Assembly (NCBI GenBank): GCA_948099385.1
Contig: CANUEZ040000207.1
Coordinates: 2,073,501 to 2,137,500 of the forward strand
Direction of reading: 5' to 3'
DNA: 64,000 nucleotides
From: Fasciola hepatica
Lineage: Eukaryota; Platyhelminthes; Trematoda; Plagiorchiida; Fasciolidae
Part shown: one piece after another, positions 1 to 13,735 of the stretch
Layout of the letters: the number at the start of each line of letters is the position of its first letter
Position numbering within the stretch: the first letter of the stretch is position 1
Notes under the pieces: model-generated
Told to the model about the DNA's origin: nothing
The model's database searches: none
Seen by the model: the letters and a program-made list of their open reading frames with translations, nothing else
Made by a program: the position numbers and the translations under genes

Positions 1-2940
1 ACAGGAAACCTATCATTTTGAACAGACGATTCCGAATGTTTACTTCAAAGTTAAAGCAATCATTGTCCACATATCAGTATAGGCCTTGTTTTTGTATCAA
101 TGAGTCAGTGGGATTTTTGCTGACCATTGTGAATATTCTTCACTCTGTGATATAGTTTTCATCAGTGATTCCTCTTTGTAGACCCACTTACTAAGTCTAT
201 ACCCTCAGCACTCCATTAATCCTTGGAGTTGTTCAGCTAGCTTTACGGCTTCATCGACAAGTTCAACCGACACCAAGCAGTCTTTGACATAGAAATTGCT
301 TTTCATAGCGTTTAGTATTTTCTTGCGAATTTGTTTTTCACTTTTTTTCTGCAAGATGTTTGAATGCAAATGCAGCACAAAACGATGAGGATGACGCCCC
401 AAGCGGATGCACCTCCAGCTGGTATTTTTTCGTCGAATATCAGGTGTGGAATATAAGAAGATAGTCATCTGTGCACGAAAATTGAATGAATTCCAGCCAT
501 TAGACTTTTTGAGAGTTCTGTTTGAGAGTCAGTGCATTTCAGCATGAACAAGCTTAACTGTTTTGTGCTTACGTTTGGTTTTATATGTACCAAGATTGAT
601 GATTAACAAAATGACCATGGAAACACGACACAATAGGGCCATCTTGATTGCTCTGCGAAACATTCAAAAGGGGAATTTCATTTTGTTCATGGTGGTTCAG
701 CATCTGTATTTCAGTTAGCAAAACTCCTTGGTCACATTGGGATGAAGGAACATGTTCCGTAGAATTGGTGTAAACAGGTATTCGTACCAAATTACTCAAG
801 GGATATGAAGTATTTCATCAAAAGTGCAGATAAATATGTTTATGTAACATCTCAACTAACATGTTGGCCAAAATGGTCCTCCATTGCAACCTCACAAAAG
901 TTTTCCTGCACAATCAAGCCGAATACACACATTGCCAAGGGTCTATTATTAAAATTCTCACTAACTGATATATACTACTGTTGTATCTGGTTGATCTCAA
1001 GCACAGTAAGTGGACAACCGATCAATATTTCTCTTGTGAATAGACACACGTCTGCTTTGCTTCGACCTTTAATCATACTGTAGCGCCAGACATACTGACT
1101 TATCAAATTTGCTATATACTGACTGGCCTTTCTCTCTTTTGAGCGTGACAGGGCGTGTAGTTTAGCTCTTTTTGCTAACTTGTTTGTCGTTTACTCGCTG
1201 GCTACCGCTGGATTATGTGTTTACGTTCGTAAAAATAAATGTAGTACCGATATTGCGCGTTCTAATACTAAATACGAACACAACAACTACAACATTATAT
1301 TCACTTCCTTAAATCCAAAATCTAGTCAACTCTTGATCATAAAGCATCATTCAACTCAGTTTGTAGAAACTAATCCAGGCACTGCCTTTTCAAGAAAGGT
1401 GTGTCGAAGCAAATCATTTTTATCATATCACCTTTATAAAAGATTAGCTAAAACCGGGTTCTGGTCCAAAGTTTTATACTAATGGATTTTTCATCCTATT
1501 CAACCGTTGTACCTCATGCCAATTATCAGGCACGGAGAGAAGATACATAATGTGAGATGCGGGCATTTCCTTCACTCCTGTCGATGGCGTACGTGAAATA
1601 TGTTAGTTTATTCATGACATGGTACGAATGTTACAATGGAAAAATGATGAAAGTGTTTAGCACAAAAAACTTAGCCATCCGCATGGTTTTTTTCAGCTAA
1701 TAACAAGGAATGACGATTGTTTGCATTGGTTTTCTCTGCTTACAAATAGGGGATTTTAGGTCTTATTACATACAGCTTCACTTTACACCAGCAGCTTCGC
1801 ATTGCGGTCGCGTAACCATACTCTGCATGAACGGATCTGTTTAACTCGATGACCTGTTTAAAGCAAATGCCTTGCGATGGCCGTTGTTGGATTTCTTGCC
1901 GGAATGTGTTCAAAGCAGTCCATCTGAGTCCATAAGTGCAAAAGCCTCTTCGGAGTGTGTTCAGTAACTCCTTAAGCCAAGTACCATTCTGTTCTGTCAA
2001 TCTTCTTGTCAGCGCAACTGCAAGGAAACTCGTAGACTTGGTAAGTAACCGATAGAGATAGACTGAGCATTATTGTTAGATAAAATGACGGCACGAATAT
2101 CGTCAACAGTTTCTCGGAAGGGCACTTTTGATAAAAAAGAGATTCAACATCCATCGGATAGGTTCTATGAGCATAGCTTTATGTAAATTGATAGAGGCAC
2201 CAGTAAGATGTACACACCATTTTTATCAACATCTAGTTGACTGTTTTCGGTTCACATCCTGCCTTGATTCTTACATAGATAATAGGAATATAGTGAACAG
2301 ACCCAAGGTTAAGGTCAACACATGTAGTGTTTTCGATGACTCATTTTCAAGCCACTACAATCATACTTATTTTCATTAGAGAATAAAAGGGTGATGGAAA
2401 CAAGACAGTCAGTGGGTCTGTCACTCCGTTTGTTATTCGACCAGTTAGTCGGTCAGTCGATTGGATGGTAAAGGAGAGATGTAGAAATACTTAACTCGAC
2501 AAAAAAATATGGTTGCACTTACGCTTAGTCAATAAACGATTCCCATCTGTGTTCGCAGTCCGATCAGATGAATATTACTGCTTTGATTTCGAAAATATCT
2601 GGACCAACAGAAATTAAGCAACATTGTGCATTTTCCACCATCACTGTCGATGTGGAGAGATTACTTCTGGTGACAGACTCCGAATGAGTTGGCGAAAATG
2701 AACAAAATTCAGATCTTTTCACAAATTCGTTAGTAGGTCACAAACATTAATATTCGTTTCCGCTTTGTAGTTTAGCAGTTCACACGTCTTAATTTTCTTT
2801 GGAGTTCACTTGATGCTCATTAGGTGTAGGTCATCTGGCGTGACATGGGGCGATTGGAAGCAGGGAAGTCACGCCATGAGAATACCAAGTAAAATGGTTT
2901 TTCATGACGGATATTGAGTAGATGGGTAGATCGTCTCAAC
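1..2940. other. no supported gene
   Basis: Open frames here are all under about 100 codons, overlap on both strands, and show no recognisable domain, splice-consistent exon or repeat structure. I see nothing to annotate up to the transposase relic that starts near 2965. Confidence 0.6.
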
Positions 2941-2964
2941 AATGAAGTCCAACACTAGACTGGT

Positions 2965-3480
2965 GAGTCAGCATTTTCCTTATTCAAACATGATCGTCGA
3001 AGGCGTGTTTGGAAACAAATCTCTGAAACTGACAAAAGTGGTATGATTGCAGCAAAAATGCAGCCCATTGCAGATTCACTGCACATTTGTGGTGTCATCT
3101 TGTGGGAACATCGGAGCGAGTTGATCTTCCTGGACGGCACACTCACTGGCCAAGTTTATCTAGAAGTCCTGGTTCGACACATCTTGCCACTATTGAACAC
3201 CACTACCAAATTGGTTTTCCAGCAGGAGCACCTGCCTGCATATCGTTCCCGTGTGGTATGTGAGTTTATGCGCATCATGGTACGAAGACGCTCCCGTGAC
3301 CATCTCGATCACCCAATCTCAATCTAATAGAATATTTGTGGGATCAACTATGGGAGAAATCGTATCAGGGGCACCATTAAAAAATTATGCCTCAAGATGC
3401 TATCAGACGGTTGATAGCACGCATAAATCTACTGGTGAATACTCTCATTCCCTCCAAAGATGGTGTAGCAATCTGTTCGT
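2965..3480 (+). pseudogene. Tc1-like transposase relic
   Basis: This is the C-terminal half of a Tc1/mariner-type DDE transposase, the nuclease that cuts and rejoins element ends. Frame 1 is open from 2959 to 3327 and reads ESAFSLFKHDRRRRVW (2965-3012), then a CGVILWEHRSELIFLDG block, then LVFQQEHLPAY (about 3208-3240). These match the order of the family's ESRF, WGG-like, hG-TLTGQ-YL and FQQDNAPAH blocks. The usual second catalytic Asp (FQQD) is Glu here. The last block, NLIEYLWDQLWEKSY (3321-3365), is in frame 3, so at least one frameshift separates it, and a stop follows soon after. The N-terminal DNA-binding half and the inverted terminal repeats were not found. It is a dead copy. Tc1-like family assignment is firm; the subfamily is not. 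Confidence 0.85.
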
Positions 3481-3489
3481 GTTATTCCA

Positions 3490-5800
3490 TTGTCCATGTT
3501 TAGCTACCGACTACTATTCCAGTAGTCAGACTCTATGACTGGAACACGCTTTCTCCCCTTTTCTCATTAGTCAATTCATCTGATCTTTGGTCAGACTGGT
3601 CGGCCATTTTGAATCTGATTATTTTCACTTCTGGAACACCCACAGCCGGGCTAGTCTGATTGGGACCGTTGGAAGTTCGACCTAAATGTAGGTTCCGCTT
3701 CTCTTATCGGTTCTTCATTGTTTACTGCGTGAGACATCGCTGACGTAATAATTTGTCCTTTACAGAACCACAAACAAGTACTATTTACCGAGACATTTGA
3801 CTGTCTTCCAACGTTATATCAGCCTTGGGTGCGTCTGTTTGGGTGACAAGCCAATGAAGATCGCGAACCAGTGATTTGCCGTCTTCGGGTGGTTTTACTG
3901 TTCACTAAAGAGTGACCAATTGAGAAAAATTACTTTACGTAGTTCACAGAAAAAATTATCTGATTTCAAAAAAGATTTCACTAATGTACGATGTATTGAG
4001 TATTATCGTTTTCTTACAGGATGGGGGCTTTCAATCGGATAATTATGCATTTCATTTGCTTTCCTGTTTCGGAGTCATTGATGCGATGCCGTTTTGGAAA
4101 CTTTCTGTTACAATCAAAAACTATTACACACGTTCGCTTTTAAAATGGTAGATTAGCTGTTCCGTATTCTATATTCTTCTGTTTATCGCCCGATTATTTG
4201 ATTGCATCATATATAGCTGAAAATGGAGATATCTCCTTACATTCGGAACTAATTGAGGCGTTTGCAATTATGAACGTTTTGTTGCAACCCCAACAAAGTT
4301 CCACGACTCCAGCCTTTCTCGTCGCGTTTCGAATGACAGTACCTGAACGAGTTACGAAGAAAACATGACTGGAATTTGTGCGAACGGTGATTAGGTACTG
4401 ATGAGTTAGGCAGTTACTTCAGTGCGGATTGTAATAGACTAGATGAAAAAGCTAACTCGGTCAAACGATCGCGCTCGATAGTCATTCCATTGTTTAAACA
4501 ACTCTGCTTCTGACTGATTTAACATTGTTCCTGCCCGGAGTATGGATGTGAATAATGATATCTGCAATCTTTTTTTAAGATCAATGCATGTGAAAAGAAG
4601 CTTGCCTAATAATCTCTGTTTGACTGAAGCTCAGTGTCATTAATATCAAATATTTTCCACGTACTTTGGTATTCCGTACTTTTTCCGAAAAATTAAAAAC
4701 AAGAGAATCCGGATTGATATTGCCATCCAGAAGTCCCTGCGACTACGCGGTTCTTTATAGAACTAATTGATTTTACCAGAATTTCTTTGCGATTTATTTT
4801 TTCGTAAAGCTAAGTAAGACAAAATATACCAACATTCTCCAAAGTTACTTGAGCTGATCCTTATGCAAATGATTTGCTTTCCACTGACCGAGTGACTCGG
4901 ATTCACAACCCTGATCTTGTAATGTGAGCGGGTATTTTACAAGTACTTCAGAAGACAATAATTACAAATGTACAACGTGGACGTTTAACCAGAGTACTTC
5001 CTGGGGAGGTGGAATTCCACAACATCCTACTCAGATGCTTGTTGGCAAACAAAATAATGCAAATACCACAGTGCCTAATAAAGACGCATGGGGAAGCTCT
5101 TGTGAAAATTTCATGGCAAAGAAATATTTTTAAAGAATTTAACCAATATTTATTGTAGGATAATGGTTCTAGGTTGCCGCAGAATTCGACACGAAGTGTT
5201 TGTATTCAAATTATTCCTTCTGTGTATATGGAATGCTAATTTGGATGAAGTGGGATGAAGTCAGTGTTCCAGACGAGTTGCTGCCAAGCTTGGAAACTGA
5301 ATTCGTTCTCATTTCATCCTTTGTGTTAACATGTCTGTCAATCGTGTTTTTGTTCTGTGAACATACCCTGGTATATGCTAGATGGGCACCCATGTTGCGG
5401 GTGGATGTTAACTCTCCAGAACATATTTAACAGGCTACAAGTTCAACCACCTTGACTGAAGGAAGCGCTGGTAACGATGCATCTAAATACTCCGAAATAT
5501 ATAGTGTAATCTAGTGCTTTTCGCACTTCCGTGGTCAAACACTCCTGTTGCATCGAAAGCCCTTTCAGGTAAGAGCATCTGGCCTGGTAAGCTTTGTTAT
5601 TGTCACTTGAGTGTCCCAATGAATTTCATGAGATATCATACATTATTTTGTCTTCACTCTATGGAATATAAGAACGTCAGTAGCATAAACGACGGCAAAC
5701 CGATAGTTGCTGAATGGGGCAGTTTTCAGGGTGATGGACACTTAAGTATCAAAGGGCTCACGCATCAATTCAACCCCCGTGTGCTATTCACCGTTCGGTT
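3490..5800. other. no supported gene
   Basis: Only short frames on both strands, none with a recognisable motif. The DNA is ordinary AT-rich unique-looking sequence. Confidence 0.5.
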
Positions 5801-5870
5801 TTTTCGACCACGGTCTGAGCAAAATCCGGGTAATCGTGTTCATAGCTTGATGGCTACTTCTGAACATACA
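5801..5870 (+). repeat. short dispersed repeat, copy 1
   Basis: About 70 bp matching 30737-30809 in the same orientation at roughly 75-80% by eye. The best-preserved part reads GGTAAYCGTGYTCAYAGC and ends in TTCTGAACATA. It has no coding frame shared by both copies, so it is probably a fragment of a dispersed element. Confidence 0.6.
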
Positions 5871-6977
5871 AACACATAACATAACTCAGTGGTTTGAAGT
5901 AATCTAATAACAAAAGACCGTGAATATACATCAAGTCTTTCGAATGGTTATCAGCGAACGTAAGCCGAGCTATACGAGACCGAGTCTTCAATAGCGCATC
6001 CAGCATTCAGCAATAGAACGGAAGCCTAGGCATAAGAAGGAACATATATTGTGGAAAAGCTCTTGGAGAACCCGAGTGCAAGCATGTCTGCAGAGAAGCA
6101 AGCAAGTTAGTTAGTAAGTAGGTGTGTGAATCTGAGTCACACGCCAGTTAAAACGCGAGCCGAGCATACAACTGGATCAAATAATTGCTGAGTACTGAGT
6201 ACAACAATCAGTCAGCTTTTATAACACGGAAAATAGCTAATCAGAGAAGGCGCTCGGGATACTCAAATGGGAGATGGCTGGGCAGTGAGTTCAGATAATG
6301 ACGGTGGAGACTGCACTGAAACATAAACTAGAAAAGCAAGCGAACCTGGCTTGATCTCAGAGTGACATGAAAGGTTGAATACTGCTCGTACAGTGCGGAA
6401 GATAATTTTGACAGAAGATTTCGCATAAAAACCGAGTGTACACCAAAGCAAGGAGTGGAAACACACATAAGTTTATGAATGAATCATAGAGGACGGCGTC
6501 AACATAGAGCAAGTAGTCTGGTTTTGCGAATGAAATGTGAAGCTCGTGGATCTCTGGATTAGAAAGCCAACAAAGCATGAATTGTGCACATAGACAAGCC
6601 TTTTATGAAGAAGGTAGGGGAACAATAAATTCGGTGTAGAAAGAGACGGACGAAATGGAGATCGAAATAAGATCGGAAATTTCACGAACATGTTGATTCA
6701 GTGGTAGACCAAACCGCAATAAATTAAAGATTTCGGTAAGCGCTATAAGGTTGTCATTTATTAACATGGAAGATAAGAATTAGAAGACTATCTCTATGGA
6801 TCATCTAAGGCTTTTGGGCTTTATCGTTGTGGTCCACGAAATTCATGTAACGAGTGAGTATACGAAGGTAGATATAAGAGCACATCATAACAGCTAAGGC
6901 TCTTGTATTCACATGAGCCATTCCCCAATCTGATACCATTATTCGTAGTTCCATTCTTGCGTTGTTACAGTGACGAT

Positions 6978-7075
6978 GATTCTGATTTGCAATTTTGGTT
7001 GCTACTGAGAAGTGGCAATGGGAGAACCGCAGTAATCCGTGGACCATTACTGGTTGTTCCAACTGTACTATATTC
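6978..7075 (+). repeat. fragment of the tRNA-repeat family's outer end
   Basis: This matches 45850-45935 in the same orientation, starting TTGGTTRCTACTGAGAAG and continuing through GAGAACYGCMGYRATCCGTG. In the 45.9 kb copy this sequence lies just outside the left inverted arm, so here only the outermost end of the longer repeat survives. No inverted arm or tRNA-like box follows. Confidence 0.65.
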
Positions 7076-7079
7076 ATTA

Positions 7080-10000
7080 AAGTCTCTCATGTTCAAGAGA
7101 CCAAAGTGATCATACGACAATAAACCACAAACAAGTTAGCAATGAACACCGTGTTAGTGCGTGGTATACCAATGAGCAAATACTACATGAATAGAGTTTC
7201 GATTCGAATGTCTCCTTAAAGGAGCTGCCAAGTTGATCAATATGACCATTTTATTCATAACAAGCTAATCCATACCAGTCGATATACCAATGCCAGTACA
7301 ACTGATTAACATCCGTGGTTCTGTTCCATCGTTTGAAGATCGAATAGGATATCACGGTAGTTCACCTTCTTCTCAAAAGGATAACGCTGCGAAAATCCTT
7401 TGACTTCTCCTCATCTCATTCCACAAACAGTGTATACTGTTTTAGAATAATCAAACGGAAGGAAAACGTAGTTTATTTATGAATTCATTTGAGTGTCACT
7501 TTCTCTCTCATGTCAGAGTTATATCAACATCTTTCGGAATTAACATCCAGTCGGCTCTTTGAGATGCCACTCTAATGAACCGGAAGTGCTGCGCACCCTT
7601 TTCTCGTTCGTGACCGCACCACTCTCTCGTCCTCCGAGCGTTGCACCATAATGTGCTCACTCAAAGACGCACGCGGACCAAATCTTCTTATGATCAGAGC
7701 TCAGAGCATCAGTGTCTATCTCATGGCCGTGTTAGGTAATGATTCGTTCATAAATAACACAACCAGTAAGCGGAGACAGGCCTCACAATTGGCCTACACG
7801 TTCAAATTGGGTAATGTGAGAGAAATACGTGAAATCACATTTTGATCACAGAATAATCGAGTGGGTAACAGTGGGAAACGAGAACTACATTGCGGTCACA
7901 ATAATGCAAGTATATTGGAATTTCCATCGGCCTTCACAGTTGATGCACTGGGATTTAGAAAAATCTTCGGGCGATTCGAACGGTAGGCTGCAATTAGGCT
8001 AGTTCTTCGAGTAACAACTAGGTAACACTTCGGATATCGAAATACATGGGGTTGCAGATGCAAAGACATTTGGATGTGATTTCCTGGATTTTGTGTAACT
8101 AATAGTTTTCCACAAATTCCCTGTTTGTTGCCCTCGTACCAGCGGAATTTTGTGGTTTAATCAGACCTGTATGCAAACCAGGATTCGGATATCTGAATCC
8201 CGTGCGAACCCAATGAGTTCCCACATACTGGATGCACATCCCGGTGGCGGTAGCATGGGACAGTCATTGTTTTTGCTGAAACTGCAGTGGGGTAACAATA
8301 AGTTAAGTATGTTCAAATCTCAACCTTGATTATTTGATTGCGATCCTAGTAAATGATGACGACCATATATTCTTCTGATTTCATTTTAATAAATCTTCGC
8401 TGACTAACTAAATCCACCTGGATAAGGATTCTGGTATAATTTCCAATCGTTGTACCGTTGCATCTGCGTGAAACGGTTTGAGAACAATCGTCCAACTGGA
8501 TGGGTATCGACATTGAAAACTCGGTCACATCTATCCATTCATCGAAGGCATAAACCAATGTGGCGTGCACAATGCTGAGTTTATGCTTTAACTAAACTTT
8601 TCACAATGAATCCATGCCTGATTATTTGAGCGATGGAAATAGGTCAAGAGCCAGTAATTTTAACATCGGCACGTTATGTTGTCAGTGCTGGCGCCTTTGC
8701 TTTTCACCTCAGGGACCATGTCACTAGAAATTTTGTATCGACGTTGATTCTCGTATAAGTGAAAATAGTTTTGATTTTGGTAGCACACGAAGAAGGATGT
8801 CGGCAGAATGGTCTGTTGATTCCACGTGCTTCTAATTAGTCATCAACTCCTAGTATATAGGACAACATAAAGGCCAGGAAGTGGAAAGACAACAGTTCAT
8901 AGGCTCTTAGATTAGTCCAAAATACCATGGTGAAAATTACTTTGCAGTCCGATAGTTTTAGAGGAAATTCGTAGATAATCAGAAGCAACCCTTCCCATAA
9001 CTTTCAAGACAGCAGACACGGGCGGAATATCGTCCGGACCCGGTGGTTTGGACAGCTAATTTCAAATAGGTCTTTGCTATTGTATTAGTATTCAGATATC
9101 AGAATTACAGGTTAACACAATGTATGCCACTGCATGTTCACGTGCTTAATGCACCCAGCGTGAATTCCGCTTGAAGTAAATGATCGGACTTAAGCCGCCT
9201 TATTTGACCAATGTGAGTGTTAACGCGTCTCTATGCACTGACTGAGCCTCTGCTCATGGAGATTCTCTTGTTGTGCTTTTGCAGACCAGACACGAGTAAC
9301 TCACGGAAGATCACTGGTCTTTCAATACCACAATACGATTGACCCCGATCAAGAATCGGGAGAAATTGTTGTTTTGTTATCAGGGTTAAGTCAAACTGAT
9401 AAGTAATTTACACCATTTGAGAGTATGTCGGCCTCTTTTATCCTTTCGTCCTTGCTATTCTCTTCAATCACGTTCCTTTTCTTAAAACGGCGAATTTACT
9501 GTAAACAATAAAATCCACTTTCAATGCAACACGCACGCGTATACATGCCGTAAATGGTCTCAGATACATGGTGCAATCTGTTGTTTCCCATTTTTATTAT
9601 TCAAATTGCTCAGGGAAGCACCATTTCTATATGAATATGATTGCTAAAAAAATGGAGATGCTGAACAGTATGGACTGAAGCTAACGTTATTTTGCTGATT
9701 TTATCTAGAGAGCACAGCTTATGACTGTGTGTGTAATCAAACAACCCAGATCGCGCCTTTCCGGGTTTGGAATTTCTTGGTTTTAAAACATGTTTATTCT
9801 GAAAAGTAGTTTGAATGAATGTGGAATTTGAAGTAAAACATGGGAAGAGACAGAGCTCTCATCTCCTTGGGACTTAGTCAGCAAAGATCATGGCTGACTG
9901 AATCACAACGAAAGTACGATTGTTTGTATTTATCTGATCAGATGGGCTAGCAACATGTCCAGTGGTGAACAATATAAAACTATGTGATGGATCATGTCAT

Positions 10001-13000
10001 TTTTTCGATATTAGTGAGTGAGGATAAAATAGATTTGAGATGACAGAAGATAAGCGCGCAGTTTTAACCCAGTCTGAAATCCTTGGGAAGTGAAATTTTA
10101 GACGAGAGCGAAAGATTCGATGTTGTTTGCTCTGGGGCTGTTCTCCTGTGAATACCAATGTGCTTGGTACCCGTACCTGATTCAATCCGATAACAACAAT
10201 GAGATCTATCAATGGGCTCAGAAATCATTTTGCGTAGTAGGATAATAGAATTATCGTTGAGGGAAGAGAGCACACAGCGATTTCATCCAATTTGTTGGCA
10301 TCCATCAGCATTCGCAAGGTGCATGTTAGCGGAACTTCAATAGAGCTATCTGATGCAATATGTCATTGTTCATTTGAATTTTTTCAGGTCAGCCCAAATT
10401 CAAAATCCCTCAAAACCCAGGCAGTACATGTGCAATGGAAGCCAGATAGGAACCTATCCATACGGGTGAAGGGTTATTTAGCTTCATTCTCCGGGTGATG
10501 AGAAACGTACGAGGACCACCAGGAGGTCAGAGGTGTCGCTGTAGTGCCCAACGAGGTACATCAATATGCATTTTGGCAACAATTTACTGGCTAATGGCGA
10601 CCAGTTCCGAAAAAGGAGTGTGAACTTCTCAATATTTTGACAACTCTAAAAGTCAGCTTTGAGGTTTAGGTCTTTGAAATCCACACTCATCAATCCATTA
10701 ACTTGGGGCTTTTTCTTGTGTTTACAAGAGAGTTAACTATAGTACTTCCTGAATCTGGCAAAGAAAAGGCAATTCTGTTCCGAGATTTCCAATCATGACT
10801 GATATAAATCACTGTCAGAAAATTAGTCTCTACTTAAACACAAAATGCACTTTGCCACCTGCTGTTTTCTTCGCGAAAAATAAAGTCAAGATTTTATGAG
10901 TGCCCTGTATGTGCAAATGTGTGTGAATACTTGATGGTTTCAATAACTTGAGGAAGATGGAGTTTGGAATTTTGGTTTTATTTTATCCTGAGAACCTCGA
11001 AAAAGTAAAATACATTTTTTTATTAGTTTTAAAGTAGTTGCTTTTGGTAATTTCTCATTCTCTCTCGATTTTGAAAGAGTTGTGGATGCCAAAAACAGGA
11101 TATCACAACGGAAGATCACGCAGAGAATTATACATTTTCTTGAAATCTGCGGAACCGTTTAAACTGCCAGATATTATATGGTCTAAGTTTGCAAAAATAT
11201 GTGAAGTCGTCAGGTCGATACAAAAATATTTAGGAAGGGTACTTGAAATTTCTTTCGGAGCATTACAGAGTTCGCTGTGGAATAGGAAGAAGAAGATCAC
11301 GATGATGATCGACATTTCTTCCAACCTCAAGCACTACGATCTGGACGATCCTGTTGAAACTTCCTGAAAGTGAGAAGATTATTATGGATAAGAATGGTCA
11401 TCTATGTTCGGGGAAACTGAATCTTTCTATCCAGTTCTAAAACGTGCGTTTGCAAAGAGATATGTCCCAGTTTGCCGATATCAGGCAGAATGTGAAATAC
11501 AAAAAGAAGATCAGTGTTGAAAGCAAATCTAAAGTGTTCGATGGGTTTATTTTGAATAGGCATTCATCGTTGACCACTAAAATTTCAGTAGAGCAGAGCG
11601 ATTGGGAGACGCTCACAACGCAGTTGGATGTGTCCAAACACTGACCAAATGAAGTGGAGAATCTCCGGTTGATATGCAGATTGTCAAATGAGGGCCGTAG
11701 AATAAAAAAGTCTGAAACAACCAGGTATGAAACAACATTATCAGAATATTTTTGATATATTGACATAGTAACGGGTAAGTCTCTGATGTAGATGGTAAAT
11801 GACTAGTAGAACGGTATTCTATAAAACCCGTAGGTTAACCGCCGAACATGTGAAGACAATATTACTCATTTAAGTTTGCTTGATGCATTCATAAATCAAA
11901 CTGGGTGATTCAAATCGGTAGATGTTGAAAGCAACAAATGTTTTTGAATCTACGATGAGATACTGACTGAGAGATGGAAGAAGTGTCTGAAACAGAATTG
12001 TAAGAAAAGATAGCCCATAAGTTCACAGAAGAAAACCAGAATGGATTTTCTAGACTTCGAAGAAAGTTGGTAGACACGGATGTTGTTTCCATAAAGACAA
12101 TTCAAACCTCCAATTTAGTACAAGCTTGTAATGTCTATAAAAAACAGAAAATAATTGTATAATGGATTTAGTGAACCAGCGGAGCGACCACGGTGTGGAC
12201 GCCAGTGAAGCCAGTCGTTGGTACATACATTAGCAAGTGCAATCGAAGTGTACCTTTGCCTCAGACCAATGATAGTGGTTCTGTATGAAGCGAGATTGCG
12301 TTGGTCAGCATGGTCTAAGCGTAAACGTGACTGATATCAACACTGTTTATGTCCTGTCATAATTGTGTATATGAATTTAAGAGGCAACGTACACTCATCC
12401 GGATGGGACCAAGCGAGCACCCATAGTATGCGTTTGGCTACTAAACGAAACGTCGACAAAGTAACACTTCCAGTTTTGATCCAATATATCGCGGCTTTGA
12501 AGTACGATATACGGTTAACTCTGTATTGTCAGCTGGATGTGATATATTATTTTAAATTTGGCACTTTGACCACTTTTGTTCCAATACTTATTTGAACATA
12601 GTTTTTTTCTTGGGGAGAGTTAGTTAACTTCTCTACTCATAGCGGTTTTCGAACAACTTTGAGCTCTGTATTCTTCAAATTTCTGTTTGCAATAATTTAT
12701 ATTACTCTATGTCCATTGATAGTTCCGCATGTCTCAACTTTCTGGACCGTTTCATTTCCACTCTAGTATCTATGATCAGCTTCTTCCTATCAATTACTTG
12801 CTCACGTTGTGATATATAACATGCAGCCAGTAATTTCCACTTCGGATGCTGTCAGTCAAACTGAGCGGGATTTTTGAAACAGAGAAATCACACATGGTAT
12901 CGAGCTTTAGTAGGCACACGTTTCGTTCATTAAACCAGTCAGTTGGACAATCCTCAGCTTAGGTAAGGCTCACAACAGCTAGTACATGGCGAATAATATA

Positions 13001-13390
13001 CCAGAAGATGATCCACGCAAAGACAGTCTATAGCCTCAAATGTGTTTCCGATCGTTGTGTTATCTGGTGATCCAGAAAAAATTCCAAACGTATAAATCGG
13101 AAGAAAATGCAGTTAATTTCTCTAGTTCAGAACAAAAACCCAGAAAAGATTACATTGTGAACAAACGAATATCGTGACACGAGACAATTGTATTTATCAG
13201 CAACCTTAGATGGGTGAACAGCAAGACCCCTCAACCGTCCCAGTTTCTCTTTTGGTAAGCATTGAACAACCTCCAGAAGTACACAACTGGAATGATCTAA
13301 GAGAGTGAGTGAGTATAGAAACAATCAGTGATTGATTGTGCAGATGAGAATGATAACACGTAATCACTCAATTACTATTCCACTCTTCTT
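7080..13390. other. no supported gene; weak coiled-coil-like frames
   Basis: The stretch is mostly featureless. Between 11038 and 12100 several plus-strand frames of 60-110 codons are rich in Lys, Glu, Ser and Leu (for example 11444-11644, and the EEVSETEL run near 11980). They could be remains of a coiled-coil gene, but stops and frame changes interrupt them and no domain is identifiable. Their lengths are within chance expectation, so I do not call a gene. Confidence 0.4.
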
Positions 13391-13475
13391 ATTTTCTCAC
13401 GGTGTACCAAGAAAGTCTGTGGTTTGGGTGGTGCAAGACGACGACAACTATTGAGCATAAGCATCACACAAGGAG

Positions 13476-13483
13476 TATAAATA
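13476..13483 (+). promoter_or_regulatory. TATA box of the SCP/TAPS gene
   Basis: A TATAAATA motif sits 70 bp upstream of the ATG at 13553. A start site 25-32 bp downstream would fall near 13505-13512, after the in-frame ATG at 13502. This favours the ATG at 13553, which also begins directly with a signal peptide. The motif is seen; the promoter role is inferred. Confidence 0.6.
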
Positions 13484-13552
13484 AGCTGAAGCTTCACTCT
13501 GATGAGGAAGATTTTAAACACTTGTCTACCAGTCGTGTATTTTCTAAGAACG

Positions 13553-13735
13553 ATGGAAAGTTGGGTGTCTGGACTATGTTGTGTTTTCTTGGTTCTATAT
13601 GAATCAAATGCCCAGGAGGTAGCGACACAAGAAGAACTGAATCAGAAGATGCTAGACTGGCACAACGAGTTCAGGAGAAAGGTGTTAAACTGTCAATTGA
13701 AAGGGCAACCTCAAGCCAACACAATGCCAGATATG
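13553..13735 (+). CDS. SCP gene exon 1
   Basis: Encodes the signal peptide (hydrophobic core GLCCVFLVLY) and the first CAP helix with LDWHNEFRR and CQLKGQPQANTMPDM. It ends at the ATG codon 13733-13735, immediately before GTAAGTT, leaving phase 0. An alternative in-frame start at 13502 would add 17 residues ahead of the signal peptide and would lie at or before the predicted transcription start. Confidence 0.85.

Noticed and set aside
8761..8830. Similarity between 8.8 kb and the BEL-like gag at 17.85 kb (GGTCWGTTGATTCCA)
   Set aside because: Only about 25 bp align; it could be coincidence, and flanking sequence does not continue the match.
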